From: Planctomycetales bacterium ZRK34
Lineage (GTDB): Bacteria; Planctomycetota; Phycisphaerae; Phycisphaerales; Zrk34
DNA: 64,000 nucleotides
Reading direction: 5' to 3'
Assembly: GCA_014873095.1 (NCBI GenBank)
Contig: CP050848.1
Coordinates: forward strand, 1,364,001 to 1,428,000
A program made the translations under genes and the position numbers. Each line of letters starts with the position of its first letter. Positions within the stretch are counted from its first letter, which is position 1. The notes under the pieces were generated by a model. That model searched no databases. It was not told the DNA's origin and saw only the letters and a program-made list of their open reading frames with translations. Below, one piece after another: positions 53,196 to 61,450 of this stretch.

Positions 53196-54095
53196 ATGAA
53201 GAATCTGGGCATCATTGCCGCGTTGGCGGCGGTCGGACTTTTCGGTGTGCAACAGGCGTCGGCGGGGCCGATTCTGGACAGCGCTGAAATTCTGTGGCAG
53301 TTTGACTACGCCGACAGCGGATCGCCGGTGACGACCGGGCAGATCACCGACTCCTCGGGCAACGGGCACGACGCCAGCAGCGTCGTCGAAGGTTCGCTGC
53401 TGAACTGGACCACCGTCCCGGCGAACGGCCCCGGCGGAGCGAGCACCGTCGGCAGTGCGGCCCGCGGCCTGCAGTTCAACCCTGTGGTCAACATCCCCGG
53501 CACTGCGGACGACGTGACCAGCCCCGGGTTCATCGCGGCCGGCGATGCCATCAACGGCACCTCCTCCACCGTCTTCGCCCGCTTCTACTGGGACGGCTAT
53601 GTCTCCGACGACGCCAACGCCCAGATGTTCTGGCTGCTGAACAACTCGCTGGGCTCCGGCGGCGTCGGCTACCTGTTCGGCGTTCGCAACGACAACCTCT
53701 CGCTGCACATGACCAACGGCTCGTTCGACAGCACCCAGTTGAAACTCACGCCCGGATCGTGGTACGACGTGGCCGCGGTCTTTGACGACAAGGGCGACGG
53801 CGACACCGCCAACGACGAGATCACACTCTACCTGTATAAAAACGGGCAGTTGCTCTCGCACACGATCAGCCACGTCGTCCCCACGACCGGCGGGTCGACC
53901 AACATCATCGTCGGCTCCGAAACCCTGGGCACCGGCTCCGTCAACCACCGCAAAGGCTTCGACGGCACCGTCGACTACATCGCCTTCTGGGACACCGCCC
54001 TGTCCGAGGGGCAGATCTCGGCGCTGGTTCCCGAGCCGGCGACGCTGGGCATGTTCAGCCTCGGCGCGCTGGCGCTGATTCGCCGCCGCCGCTGA
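53196..54095 (+). CDS. LamG-domain PEP-CTERM surface protein, tandem copy 1
   Basis: A 299-residue protein: signal peptide (LGIIAALAAVGLFGVQQASA), LamG/concanavalin domain opening with SAEILWQFDYADSGSPVTTGQITDSSGNGHDASSV and closing with HRKGFDGTVDYIAFWDTALSEGQISAL, then VPEPATLGMFSLGALALIRRRR. The middle has [28 protein letters not shown]. The next two genes and the C-terminal half of the FecR protein at 56535 have the same domain. Exported and surface-exposed; a ligand is unknown but polysaccharide is likely. RBS AAAGGA is present. Confidence 0.87.
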   Translation: MKNLGIIAALAAVGLFGVQQASAGPILDSAEILWQFDYADSGSPVTTGQITDSSGNGHDASSVVEGSLLNWTTVPANGPGGASTVGSAARGLQFNPVVNIPGTADDVTSPGFIAAGDAINGTSSTVFARFYWDGYVSDDANAQMFWLLNNSLGSGGVGYLFGVRNDNLSLHMTNGSFDSTQLKLTPGSWYDVAAVFDDKGDGDTANDEITLYLYKNGQLLSHTISHVVPTTGGSTNIIVGSETLGTGSVNHRKGFDGTVDYIAFWDTALSEGQISALVPEPATLGMFSLGALALIRRRR

Positions 54096-54138
54096 ATGTC
54101 GATGATGAATGAAACTGACTGAAGGAGATGACAGACTT

Positions 54139-55041
54139 ATGAAACGATTGTTACTGATGACGATGCTGGGTCTCGCCGCCGCGACAGGCGCTCAAGCCGC
54201 CAGCGTGCTGGATAGCGCCGAGGCGTTGTGGAAGTATGACGCCGCCGAAGCGGGCGGTGTCTCGGTCGGTCAGATCACCGATTCCTCAGGCAACGGGCAC
54301 AATGCCAGTTCAGTCGTGCAGCCGGGTTCAGCGACGCTGAACTGGACGACTTCGCCGGCCCAGAGCCCGGTGGGCTTCGATGCGGTGGATCTGTTCACTG
54401 ACCACGGCCGCGCGCTGGAATTCAACAAGGCGATTGAGACCAACAGCGACGTCAGCTCGGCAGGCTACACCGTCAACGGGTTCATGCTTTCGGGCTCGGC
54501 GACGCTGGTGACGCGTTTGCGGTGGGACGGCCAGATCGGCAACACCCGCAGTTGGCTCTACTCCAACGGCGGCGCGGTCAATGGCTGGCTGTTCGGCATC
54601 GCCAGCAACTCGCAGTTGACCGTCTACCAGCACACCACGACCTACGACACGATCGCCACGAATCTGCCGGCCCTGAAGCCGGGGCAGTGGTACGACGTGG
54701 CGGTGGTGATCCGTGATGATGTCGAAAGCGCCCAGGCGACCGACACGTTCACCTTCTACATGGTCGGCCCCGACGGTAAGTTTTACTCACAGACCCGCGA
54801 TCGCGGCACGCTCTACAACGGCACCGTCACCACCGGCAATACGCTGGTCGGCGGTGAGTCGCTGGGCACCGGCACCAGCAACCAGACCAAGGGCTTCGAC
54901 GGGGCGCTGGATCACCTGGCCGTCTGGGACACCGCCCTGACTGATGCGCAGGTTCGCAGTCTGCTGATTCCGACGCCCGCCGCTCTGCCGGCCGGCCTCA
55001 TGCTGATCGGACTGACCGCGATGCGCCGCCGACGTCATTGA
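54139..55041 (+). CDS. LamG-domain exosortase-sorted surface protein, tandem copy 2
   Basis: A 300-residue protein of the same build as the neighbours: signal peptide (MKRLLLMTMLGLAAATGAQA), SAEALWKYDAAEAGGVSVGQITDSSGNGHNASSV, GQWYDVAVVIRDD and TKGFDGALDHLAVWDTALTDAQVRSLL. The sorting signal is different: IPTPAALPAGLMLIGLTAMRRRR, the VPxPAALPAG-like form found also at 22478. So two sorting-signal types occur in one tandem array. ATG 54139 has AAGGAG upstream and follows the preceding stop by 43 bp. Confidence 0.87.
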   Translation: MKRLLLMTMLGLAAATGAQAASVLDSAEALWKYDAAEAGGVSVGQITDSSGNGHNASSVVQPGSATLNWTTSPAQSPVGFDAVDLFTDHGRALEFNKAIETNSDVSSAGYTVNGFMLSGSATLVTRLRWDGQIGNTRSWLYSNGGAVNGWLFGIASNSQLTVYQHTTTYDTIATNLPALKPGQWYDVAVVIRDDVESAQATDTFTFYMVGPDGKFYSQTRDRGTLYNGTVTTGNTLVGGESLGTGTSNQTKGFDGALDHLAVWDTALTDAQVRSLLIPTPAALPAGLMLIGLTAMRRRRH

Positions 55042-55068
55042 TACAACAGGGAAAAGGACGCAGTGATT

Positions 55069-55983
55069 ATGCAACGTATGACAACACACCTCCTCGCCGC
55101 CGGAATGTTCGCCTTCATCGCCGCCGCCGCGCCGGCCGCGGTCGTTGACTCCGCCGAAGCGCTGTGGAAATTCGATGCGGCCGACGCCGGCTCCGTGTCG
55201 CTGACGCAGGTCGTCGACTCCAACAATGGCCACGACGCGACCAACCTCTCCAACGCCGGCCTGATGAACTGGACCACCACGCCCGCCGACGGCCCGACCG
55301 TCGATCTGTACACCGACCACGGGCGCGGCCTGCAACTGAACCCCACCGTGCAAACGCCCGGCGACCCCGAAGACACCGTCAACGCCGCCGGCTTCTCCGT
55401 GAACGGGTTCACCGTCACCGGCTCGGCCACCTTCGCCACCCGCTTCAAGTGGGACGGCTTTGCCAATGACGATGCCAGCGGGCAGAGCGCCTGGCTCTAC
55501 AACAACGGTCACGGCGCCTCCACCGGTTGGCTGGTCGGCATTCAAAACCTCGGCGGCCAGACCCGCATCGGGCAGTTTCAGTATCAGAACGGTGCGATGC
55601 GTTCGCCGGCGAGCATGGTGATCAACACCGGCGTGTGGTACGACCTGGTTGTGGTCATGCTCAATGCCGCCGAGGAAGGCTCCGGCACCGATCAGTTGCG
55701 TTTCTTCCTGCAGGCCGATGGCGCCACCGTGCAGACGGCCGTGATCAACGGCGCGGTCAACGCCACCTCCGCCGCCAATACCTACGTCGGCTCCGAAGCC
55801 CTCGGCACCGGCGGCGGCAATGTCCGCAAAGCTTTCGACGGAACCGTCGACTACATTGGTGTATGGGACAGCGCCTTGACCGATGAACAGGCGATCAGCA
55901 TCCTCGTGCCCGAGCCGACCTCGATCAGCGTGATCGGCCTGCTCGGCGGCGCGGCGATGCTCCGGCGCCGTCGTCGCGCCTGA
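55069..55983 (+). CDS. LamG-domain PEP-CTERM surface protein, tandem copy 3
   Basis: A 304-residue protein: signal peptide (THLLAAGMFAFIAAAAPAA), SAEALWKFDAADAGSVSLTQVVDSNNGHDATNL, GVWYDLVVVMLNAAEEG and VRKAFDGTVDYIGVWDSALTDEQAISIL, then VPEPTSISVIGLLGGAAMLRRRRR. It follows copy 2 by 27 bp, so the three are cotranscribed, and it precedes the sigma gene by 18 bp, so the sigma-FecR-pseudopilin genes are probably in the same transcript. ATG 55069 with AAAAGGA is preferred to GTG 55063. Confidence 0.87.
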   Translation: MQRMTTHLLAAGMFAFIAAAAPAAVVDSAEALWKFDAADAGSVSLTQVVDSNNGHDATNLSNAGLMNWTTTPADGPTVDLYTDHGRGLQLNPTVQTPGDPEDTVNAAGFSVNGFTVTGSATFATRFKWDGFANDDASGQSAWLYNNGHGASTGWLVGIQNLGGQTRIGQFQYQNGAMRSPASMVINTGVWYDLVVVMLNAAEEGSGTDQLRFFLQADGATVQTAVINGAVNATSAANTYVGSEALGTGGGNVRKAFDGTVDYIGVWDSALTDEQAISILVPEPTSISVIGLLGGAAMLRRRRRA

Positions 55984-56001
55984 CGCGCAGCGAATCAACT
56001 C

Positions 56002-56538
56002 ATGAACGAGCCCACGCCCAACGAACAGTTCGTCCGCCAGTTGACCGAGTGCCAGCAGAACCTCTATGCGTACATTCTCTCGCTGGTGCAGGACGTCGAC
56101 CGGGCTCAGGATGTGCTGCAGGAAACCAACCTCGTGCTCTGGCGCAAAGCTGCCGAGGAACCATTGATCGAAAACTTCCTGGCGTGGGCGATTCAGGTTT
56201 CACGCTACCAGGTCATGGCCCACCTGCGCGATCGCGGACGGGATCGCCACCTGTATCAACCCGCCCTGCTGGAGTTGCTGGCCAACGATGCCGCCGATCG
56301 CCTCGAAGGCATCGACGATCGCCGCCGGGCGCTGCAGAAATGTCTGGGCAAGCTCACGCAGTCGCAGCGCGAGCTGATTCACCGCCGCTACGCCCGCAAT
56401 GAAAAAGTGCAGGACATCGCCGAAGGCATGCGACGCCCGGCCGGCGCCGTCGCCCAGAAGTTCTACCGCATCCGCAAGTCGCTGCTGACGTGCATCGAAC
56501 GCACCCTCGGCTCCAACTCGGGAACCGCCGACGCATGA
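56002..56538 (+). CDS. ECF sigma factor (FecI-like; Rhodopirellula/Verrucomicrobium family)
   Basis: A 178-residue protein with region 2 (ECQQNLYAYILSLVQDVDRAQDVLQETNLVLWRKA, FLAWAIQVSRYQVMAHLRD) and region 4 (LGKLTQSQRELIHRRYARNEKVQDIAEGMRRPAGAVAQKFYRIRKSL). It is a paralogue of the protein at 26409-26957. The FecR ATG overlaps its stop (ATGA). As it lies behind three LamG surface protein genes and directly before a FecR-LamG protein, these are obvious candidates for its regulon. Confidence 0.92.
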   Translation: MNEPTPNEQFVRQLTECQQNLYAYILSLVQDVDRAQDVLQETNLVLWRKAAEEPLIENFLAWAIQVSRYQVMAHLRDRGRDRHLYQPALLELLANDAADRLEGIDDRRRALQKCLGKLTQSQRELIHRRYARNEKVQDIAEGMRRPAGAVAQKFYRIRKSLLTCIERTLGSNSGTADA

Positions 56539-58100
56539 ACCGCCCCGCCAGACATTCCGATGACGCCCTGGCCGATCTGATGGCCGGTGTGCTCGACGGC
56601 TCGCTGTCCGATGCCGATGAAAAGGCGCTGGCCGATCAGTTGATGCAGTCGCCCGAGTTGCGGCAGCAGTACCTGGCCCATCTCGAATTGCACGGCATGC
56701 TCCGCTGGTCGCTGCTTCGCGACACCCGCGCACTGTCCACCAGGCCAACCACCGCCCCCACGCCGACGCTGTGGCGACTGCCGGGCAGCAGAAGCGTCTG
56801 GTACGCCGCCGCCCTGCTCCTTCTGGCTGTCACCATCGCCGCCGCGCTGTTGATGACTTCGAGGCCGCCGTCGGCTATCCACCATCAGCCGTCGCAACCC
56901 GTCGCCCTGCTCTCGAACACCGACCACGCCTCGTGGGGCGACTCCACCGTCCCCACCGCCTTGGGCTCCGAACTCTCACGCGGCACGCTGAATCTCCGCT
57001 CCGGCTCTGCGCAGGTCATGTTCAGCTCCGGCGCCGTCGTCGACATCATCGGCCCCTGCACGCTGCACATGGTCGGCCCCAACGAAGCGCGACTCGACCA
57101 CGGCCGCCTCGCCGCGTATGTCCCGCAACAGGCGCGCGGCTTCACCGTCAATGCCGCCAACGTCTCCGTCGTCGATCTGGGCACACGCTTCTACATGCTC
57201 GCGCACTCAGCTTCACTGACCACGGTCGGTGTCGATACCGGCCATGTTCAGCTTGTCGCCGGTGATATCCGCCGCACGCTCGCCGCCGGTGACATCGTTG
57301 CCGTCAGTGGTGAATCCGATTCTGATCGCACGCTCGACGTCGCGCTCGGCCTGGCCAATAGCGCCCGCCTGCTGTGGAACTTCGACACCTACGAAGCGAC
57401 CGGCCTGGACATCGCCGCCCCGGCGCAGCTTGTCCGCAACGATCTGCTCGGGTTTGCACCCGCCCCCGCCGGCGGCCAGCTTGCCGATGGCAATGCCCTG
57501 CGATTCGCCCCCGAAGTCGTCGAACGCCAGGACGACGGCGCCGGCATCGTCGCCTGCGCCGGCCTGTTGATTCCCCAGGCTGCGCGCGGTGGATCACAGA
57601 CGCTGCTGACGCGCTTCTTCTGGGCCGGTTACGCCGATGACAACCCCGAAGCGAAGATGGGCTGGATCATCAACAACGGCCTGCGGGGCGCGCCCGGCGC
57701 GGCGGCCGGCGGCGGATGGCTGCTGGGCATCCGTCACGATGCGCTGTCGTTGCATATGACCACACCCGCCGGCTCATTCGACAGCGAGCGACTGACCCTG
57801 ACGCCCGGCCGGTGGTACGACGTCGCCGCCGTGTTCGACGATCGCGGCGATGCCGATCCCGCCAACGACACCATCACGCTGTACCTCCGCCCCGCCGGCC
57901 AGCAACAGCTCGCTTCGCACACCGCCCCGCGCCCCGTGCCGGCCGAGGCCAACCCGAGCCTCATGATCGGCGGCGAGTCGCTCGGCGTCGGTGATAAAAA
58001 CCACCGCAAAGCCTTCCGCGGCTCGATCGACTACATCGCCCTGTGGGACCGCGCCCTGACCGAATCACAACTCCAGTCACTCATCGACGCCCGCCCATGA
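56535..58100 (+). CDS. FecR-domain transmembrane protein fused to a LamG domain
   Basis: A 521-residue protein. Cytoplasmic part ([28 protein letters not shown]), one membrane helix ([19 protein letters not shown]), FecR domain (about 130-270; [41 protein letters not shown]) and a C-terminal LamG domain of about 250 residues starting [17 protein letters not shown] and ending [28 protein letters not shown]. The LamG domain is the same type as in the three adjacent surface proteins, including [27 protein letters not shown] (near-identical words in copy 1). It lacks a sorting tail. It probably senses the same ligand and controls the sigma factor. Confidence 0.88.
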   Translation: MNRPARHSDDALADLMAGVLDGSLSDADEKALADQLMQSPELRQQYLAHLELHGMLRWSLLRDTRALSTRPTTAPTPTLWRLPGSRSVWYAAALLLLAVTIAAALLMTSRPPSAIHHQPSQPVALLSNTDHASWGDSTVPTALGSELSRGTLNLRSGSAQVMFSSGAVVDIIGPCTLHMVGPNEARLDHGRLAAYVPQQARGFTVNAANVSVVDLGTRFYMLAHSASLTTVGVDTGHVQLVAGDIRRTLAAGDIVAVSGESDSDRTLDVALGLANSARLLWNFDTYEATGLDIAAPAQLVRNDLLGFAPAPAGGQLADGNALRFAPEVVERQDDGAGIVACAGLLIPQAARGGSQTLLTRFFWAGYADDNPEAKMGWIINNGLRGAPGAAAGGGWLLGIRHDALSLHMTTPAGSFDSERLTLTPGRWYDVAAVFDDRGDADPANDTITLYLRPAGQQQLASHTAPRPVPAEANPSLMIGGESLGVGDKNHRKAFRGSIDYIALWDRALTESQLQSLIDARP

Positions 58101-58807
58101 CACCACACGATCCAAACAACTCGCGTCCCGGGTTCACACTGATCGAACTGCTGGTTGTGGTCGCTATCATTGCTTTGCTGGTCGCGATCCTCCTGCCGTC
58201 GCTGCAGAAGGCCCGTGAACTCGGCCAGGCCACCGCCTGCGCCTCCAACCTCCGCCAGTCCGGCATCTGCCTGCATATGTACTTCAACGACAACCGCCAG
58301 ACCTTTCCCTACGGCGTGCCGCTGCCCGTCAGCCAGATCTACTGGCCGTACAACAGCACACCCTGGGAGGGCGTGCCGCCGCAGCAGCAGTTCCAGATCT
58401 ACACCAACGGCAATACCGACGTCTTCATCTGCCCCAGTGATGAAACACCCGACAACTATGTCTGGTGGGCCTACACCGACCATCCCTCCTTCGTCGGCGA
58501 AACCAACAAAACCAGCTACACCTACTGTGAACACACGCTGTATTCCCTGAACCACGGCAACCAGAAAGGTTACTGCTACACCTTCACCGATGTCGTCGAA
58601 CCGGCCCGATGGGGATGGTCCGCCGACGGTTGGGAATGCCCCAACGGCTGGACCTGGTCCCGCCTCGATCCCTATGACATTCTTTACACCACGCGCATCG
58701 ACTGGGACCACGCCGACGAACGGGTCAACATGCTCTTCGGCGACGGCCACATCGAATTGGTTTATCAGAAAGGTCTAGGCGATACCGTGCGCTGCAAAGT
58801 CCAGTAG
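58097..58807 (+). CDS. Pseudopilin-like protein (prepilin N-terminal methylation signal)
   Basis: A 236-residue protein with [20 protein letters not shown] and [25 protein letters not shown], the prepilin leader, helix and the planctomycete-specific follow-up. The C-terminal part ends [16 protein letters not shown], the conserved FGDGH motif. The ATG overlaps the FecR stop by four bases (ATGA), so the three genes are translationally coupled, as in the operon 26957-24260. Like the other copy it has several aromatic and Cys residues in the head domain ([27 protein letters not shown]). Confidence 0.88.
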   Translation: MTPHDPNNSRPGFTLIELLVVVAIIALLVAILLPSLQKARELGQATACASNLRQSGICLHMYFNDNRQTFPYGVPLPVSQIYWPYNSTPWEGVPPQQQFQIYTNGNTDVFICPSDETPDNYVWWAYTDHPSFVGETNKTSYTYCEHTLYSLNHGNQKGYCYTFTDVVEPARWGWSADGWECPNGWTWSRLDPYDILYTTRIDWDHADERVNMLFGDGHIELVYQKGLGDTVRCKVQ

Positions 58808-58810
58808 GCA

Positions 58811-59770
58811 TCAACCCCGCCTGCGGCGGCCGCGCAACACCGCCGCACCAAGCATCAACAGCGTCAGGCCCGCCGGCTCCGGCGCCACCACCAGCGTGCC
58901 GTCCGGTGAGGTGATCGTCAGAATCGCCGTGTCCTCGGCGTCGATGACGTACGGCGTGAGAAACACCAGCAGTTCCTCCTGGTCGCGTGATGCCTGGATG
59001 CCCGTGAAGAATTGACCGATGACCACGATGTCCGTCAGGCCCGGCACATTCACCGACTTGGTCTCGTCGACCTGAATCATCACCGAGTTGTCATCCACCG
59101 GCGTGATGCCGTTTTCAAACACGCCCGTGCCCGTACCCCCGCTGCCGAAGCCGAACTGCGCCGAACTGAACAGGCTGAACAGCGTCATCGGATTCTGCGG
59201 GTCCGACACGTCGTACACATCCACGAAAAACTGCACCACGCCGCCGCCGTCGTCGAGTGTCGCTTCGGTCGGCTTGGTGATCAGACCTTCGATGTTGAAG
59301 TTGATGTCAAGCTGCGGTAATGACACCGACGATTCGACGACGCGCACGGGCAGCACGACCCGTCCGCCCGATCCCGCATAAACGAATTGTTCACCCGACG
59401 GCAGGTTCGTCGGATTCGTCGCCACCTTGTTGCGGAACAGCGCCGCGATGCCCGGCACCTCGCCCAGCAGCGGCACGCCTTCGGCGCTGGAGCGCAGCAC
59501 CTCGGTCGCCCCGCCCGGCGCAGGCGCATCCGGCAGGCCCGTGGTCAGACCGTCGATCATGCTCGAACCCGCAGCCTGGTTGAACGCCTGGAAAGTGCTG
59601 TCGAATCCGATCTGGTGCTGAAAGTCCGTCGTGACTTCGATGAACTTGACGTCCAACTGAACCTGCGGGCTGGGCCCGACTTCGACTTCCGCCCGCGCCG
59701 CGGCGTTGAGACTGAAAAAGCTCGCCAAAACGACAGCCCACGCCGCCCGGTGTCTGGTCCACTGGCTCAT
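58811..59770 (-). CDS. Secretin-like protein with a PEP-CTERM sorting tail
   Basis: A 319-residue protein. Signal peptide (WAVVLASFFSLNAAARA), then VQLDVKFIEVTTDFQHQIGFD, which matches the start of a secretin domain (VxLxxxFIEV). The following words also fit: GVPLLGEVPGIAALFRNK corresponds to the secretin signature VPLLGDIPxLGxLFR, and QEELLVFLTPYVID corresponds to xELLIFLTPxII. The order and spacing of the blocks differ from classic secretins and the N-domains are missing. The C-terminus APEPAGLTLLMLGAAVLRGRRRR is an exosortase signal, which I have not seen on a secretin. It is convergent with the pseudopilin gene (3-bp gap). Confidence 0.72.
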   Translation of the reverse strand: MSQWTRHRAAWAVVLASFFSLNAAARAEVEVGPSPQVQLDVKFIEVTTDFQHQIGFDSTFQAFNQAAGSSMIDGLTTGLPDAPAPGGATEVLRSSAEGVPLLGEVPGIAALFRNKVATNPTNLPSGEQFVYAGSGGRVVLPVRVVESSVSLPQLDINFNIEGLITKPTEATLDDGGGVVQFFVDVYDVSDPQNPMTLFSLFSSAQFGFGSGGTGTGVFENGITPVDDNSVMIQVDETKSVNVPGLTDIVVIGQFFTGIQASRDQEELLVFLTPYVIDAEDTAILTITSPDGTLVVAPEPAGLTLLMLGAAVLRGRRRRG

Positions 59771-59887
59771 AGCTGTTCTCCAGGCCTGTACGATTTACCC
59801 GACCCGCCGCGCAATACATGCGACGAAGCTATACCACTTATACCCCCCGATCACACCGCCGGTCAATGAAAATCTCGCAACGAACCG

Positions 59888-59957
59888 GTGGCACTGGCGG
59901 CTTGTCCGCCAGTGTTAGTGTTCTAGCCCCGCACTGGCAGACAAGCCGCCAGTGCCA
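59888..59957. repeat. ACTGGCGG-family palindromes, two units
   Basis: GTGGCACTGGCGGCTTGTCC... (59888-59914) and GCACTGGCAGACAAGCCGCC... (59931-59957) are stem-loops of the family also seen at 45908-45930 and 50625-50717. They are located in the spacer between the secretin-like gene and the sulfatase operon. Confidence 0.8.
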
Positions 59958-59996
59958 CGCAATAGCCACACCGATGATCTATCTGATTTAAACGGG

Positions 59997-61439
59997 TCAA
60001 TCCGGCTTCTGCCACGGCACCGCCCCGCCGCGCTGAAGCTGCCGCCGCAGCAGGCCGGCCAGTTCATTGAAACGCTTGCGATTCGCCGGGGTTTTCGCCA
60101 GATCGTGTTCTTCCCGCGGGTCGTCGGCGAGGTTGTACAGCTCCAGCGGGGCAAACGGATTGTCGTGCAACAGCTTCCAGGGCCCGCGCCGCACCGCGTG
60201 ATAGTCCTGCCCCTGGTAGCGGTTATTCCCCTCGCGGCGAACCCAATACAGATCACGCTGAATCTGCTGGGGCTTACCCAGCAGCGTCGGCAGAATGCTC
60301 ACGCCATCGATCTCGTGCTCGACCTTCACGCCCGCCGCTTCGCAGAACGTCGGATACAGATCCATCAGCATGGCGATCTGATGGCTCGATGTGCCCGGCT
60401 TGATGTGACCCGGCCAGACCGCGCCCATCGGCACGCGGATGCCGCCTTCATACATGTGCTGCTTGCCGGCGCGCAGATCGCCGTTGTTGGCGCCGACTTC
60501 CAACTTGCCGCCGTTGTCGGAGCTGAACACGATCAGCGTGTTGTCGTAAACACCCGCCTGTTTCAGCGCGGCGACGACGCGCCCGATGCCGTCGTCCATG
60601 TGTTCGATCAGCGCGACCAGCTTGGCGCGTTTGTCGGTGATGTTCGGCTCGCGGGCTTTGACCTTTTTCACCCAGTCGGCCGGCGGTTGAATCGGCGTGT
60701 GCGGCGCGTTGTACGCCAGGTACAAAAAGAACGGCTGATCGGTTTTCGACTGCTGGTTGATGTAGTCGATCGCCCACTGCGTGAACAGGTCGGTGGCGTG
60801 GCCTTCGGGGTCGATGGTCTTTTCGTTCAACCGCATGTAGTTGTTGCCGTGGCGCAGATGGGTGTAGTAGTCGTCCATCATGTCGCCTAAAAACCCGTGG
60901 AAGTGATCAAACCCGCGGGCGTTGGGCAGATTCTCCGGCTCCAGGCCCAGGTGCCACTTGCCGATGATGCCCGTGTGATAACCGGCCGGTTTCAACAGCT
61001 TCGCGATCACCACCGCCTTCGGCGACAGGTAGCCCCAACTGTCGGCCGCATGCGTACGAATCACACCCGGCACGCCGACCAATTCCGGGTATCGCCCCGA
61101 CATCAACGACGCGCGGCTCGGCGAGCAGACCGGGCAGTTCGCATAGAAATTATCGAACTTCACCCCCGATGCCATCAGCGCATCGATGCTCGGCGATTTC
61201 AGATCCGTCGCCCCGTAACTCGAAAGATCACCATAGCCCAGGTCGTCGGCGAGAATCATCACGATGTTGGGCTTGCCCTCCGCAGCAGTCGCCAAGCCAC
61301 GGGGCGTCATGATGCCGATCATCATCACGATCATGAAGGCATAACCACCAAGGCGCCAAGAGCACCAAGGCGAGAATAGATTCATTTTCATTTTCTTCTT
61401 GGTGTCCTTTGTGCCTTGGTCGTTGGATCGATTCATCAT
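59997..61439 (-). CDS. Secreted sulfatase (S1 family)
   Basis: A 480-residue protein. Catalytic motifs: NIVMILADDLGYGDLSSYGA (metal Asp pair), CSPSRASLMSGRYP (Cys to be formylglycine), GKWHLG (Lys/His) and VFSSDNGG (metal ligands). The start is interesting. ATG 61439 has GGAGG six bases upstream, but the first 35 residues (NDQGTKDTKKK...FSPWCSWRLGGYAF) are coded by a planctomycete-type extragenic repeat; a signal-peptide-like stretch MIVMMIGIMTPRGLATAA starts at 61334. It lies 11 bp downstream of the next sulfatase gene and belongs to one operon with it and with the esterase. Confidence 0.88.
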   Translation of the reverse strand: MMNRSNDQGTKDTKKKMKMNLFSPWCSWRLGGYAFMIVMMIGIMTPRGLATAAEGKPNIVMILADDLGYGDLSSYGATDLKSPSIDALMASGVKFDNFYANCPVCSPSRASLMSGRYPELVGVPGVIRTHAADSWGYLSPKAVVIAKLLKPAGYHTGIIGKWHLGLEPENLPNARGFDHFHGFLGDMMDDYYTHLRHGNNYMRLNEKTIDPEGHATDLFTQWAIDYINQQSKTDQPFFLYLAYNAPHTPIQPPADWVKKVKAREPNITDKRAKLVALIEHMDDGIGRVVAALKQAGVYDNTLIVFSSDNGGKLEVGANNGDLRAGKQHMYEGGIRVPMGAVWPGHIKPGTSSHQIAMLMDLYPTFCEAAGVKVEHEIDGVSILPTLLGKPQQIQRDLYWVRREGNNRYQGQDYHAVRRGPWKLLHDNPFAPLELYNLADDPREEHDLAKTPANRKRFNELAGLLRRQLQRGGAVPWQKPD

Positions 61440-61450
61440 GGCGGCCTCCA

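Noticed and set aside
53160..53948. 262-residue minus-strand open frame
   Set aside because: Antisense to the first LamG gene; Gly/Val/Asp-rich shadow composition.
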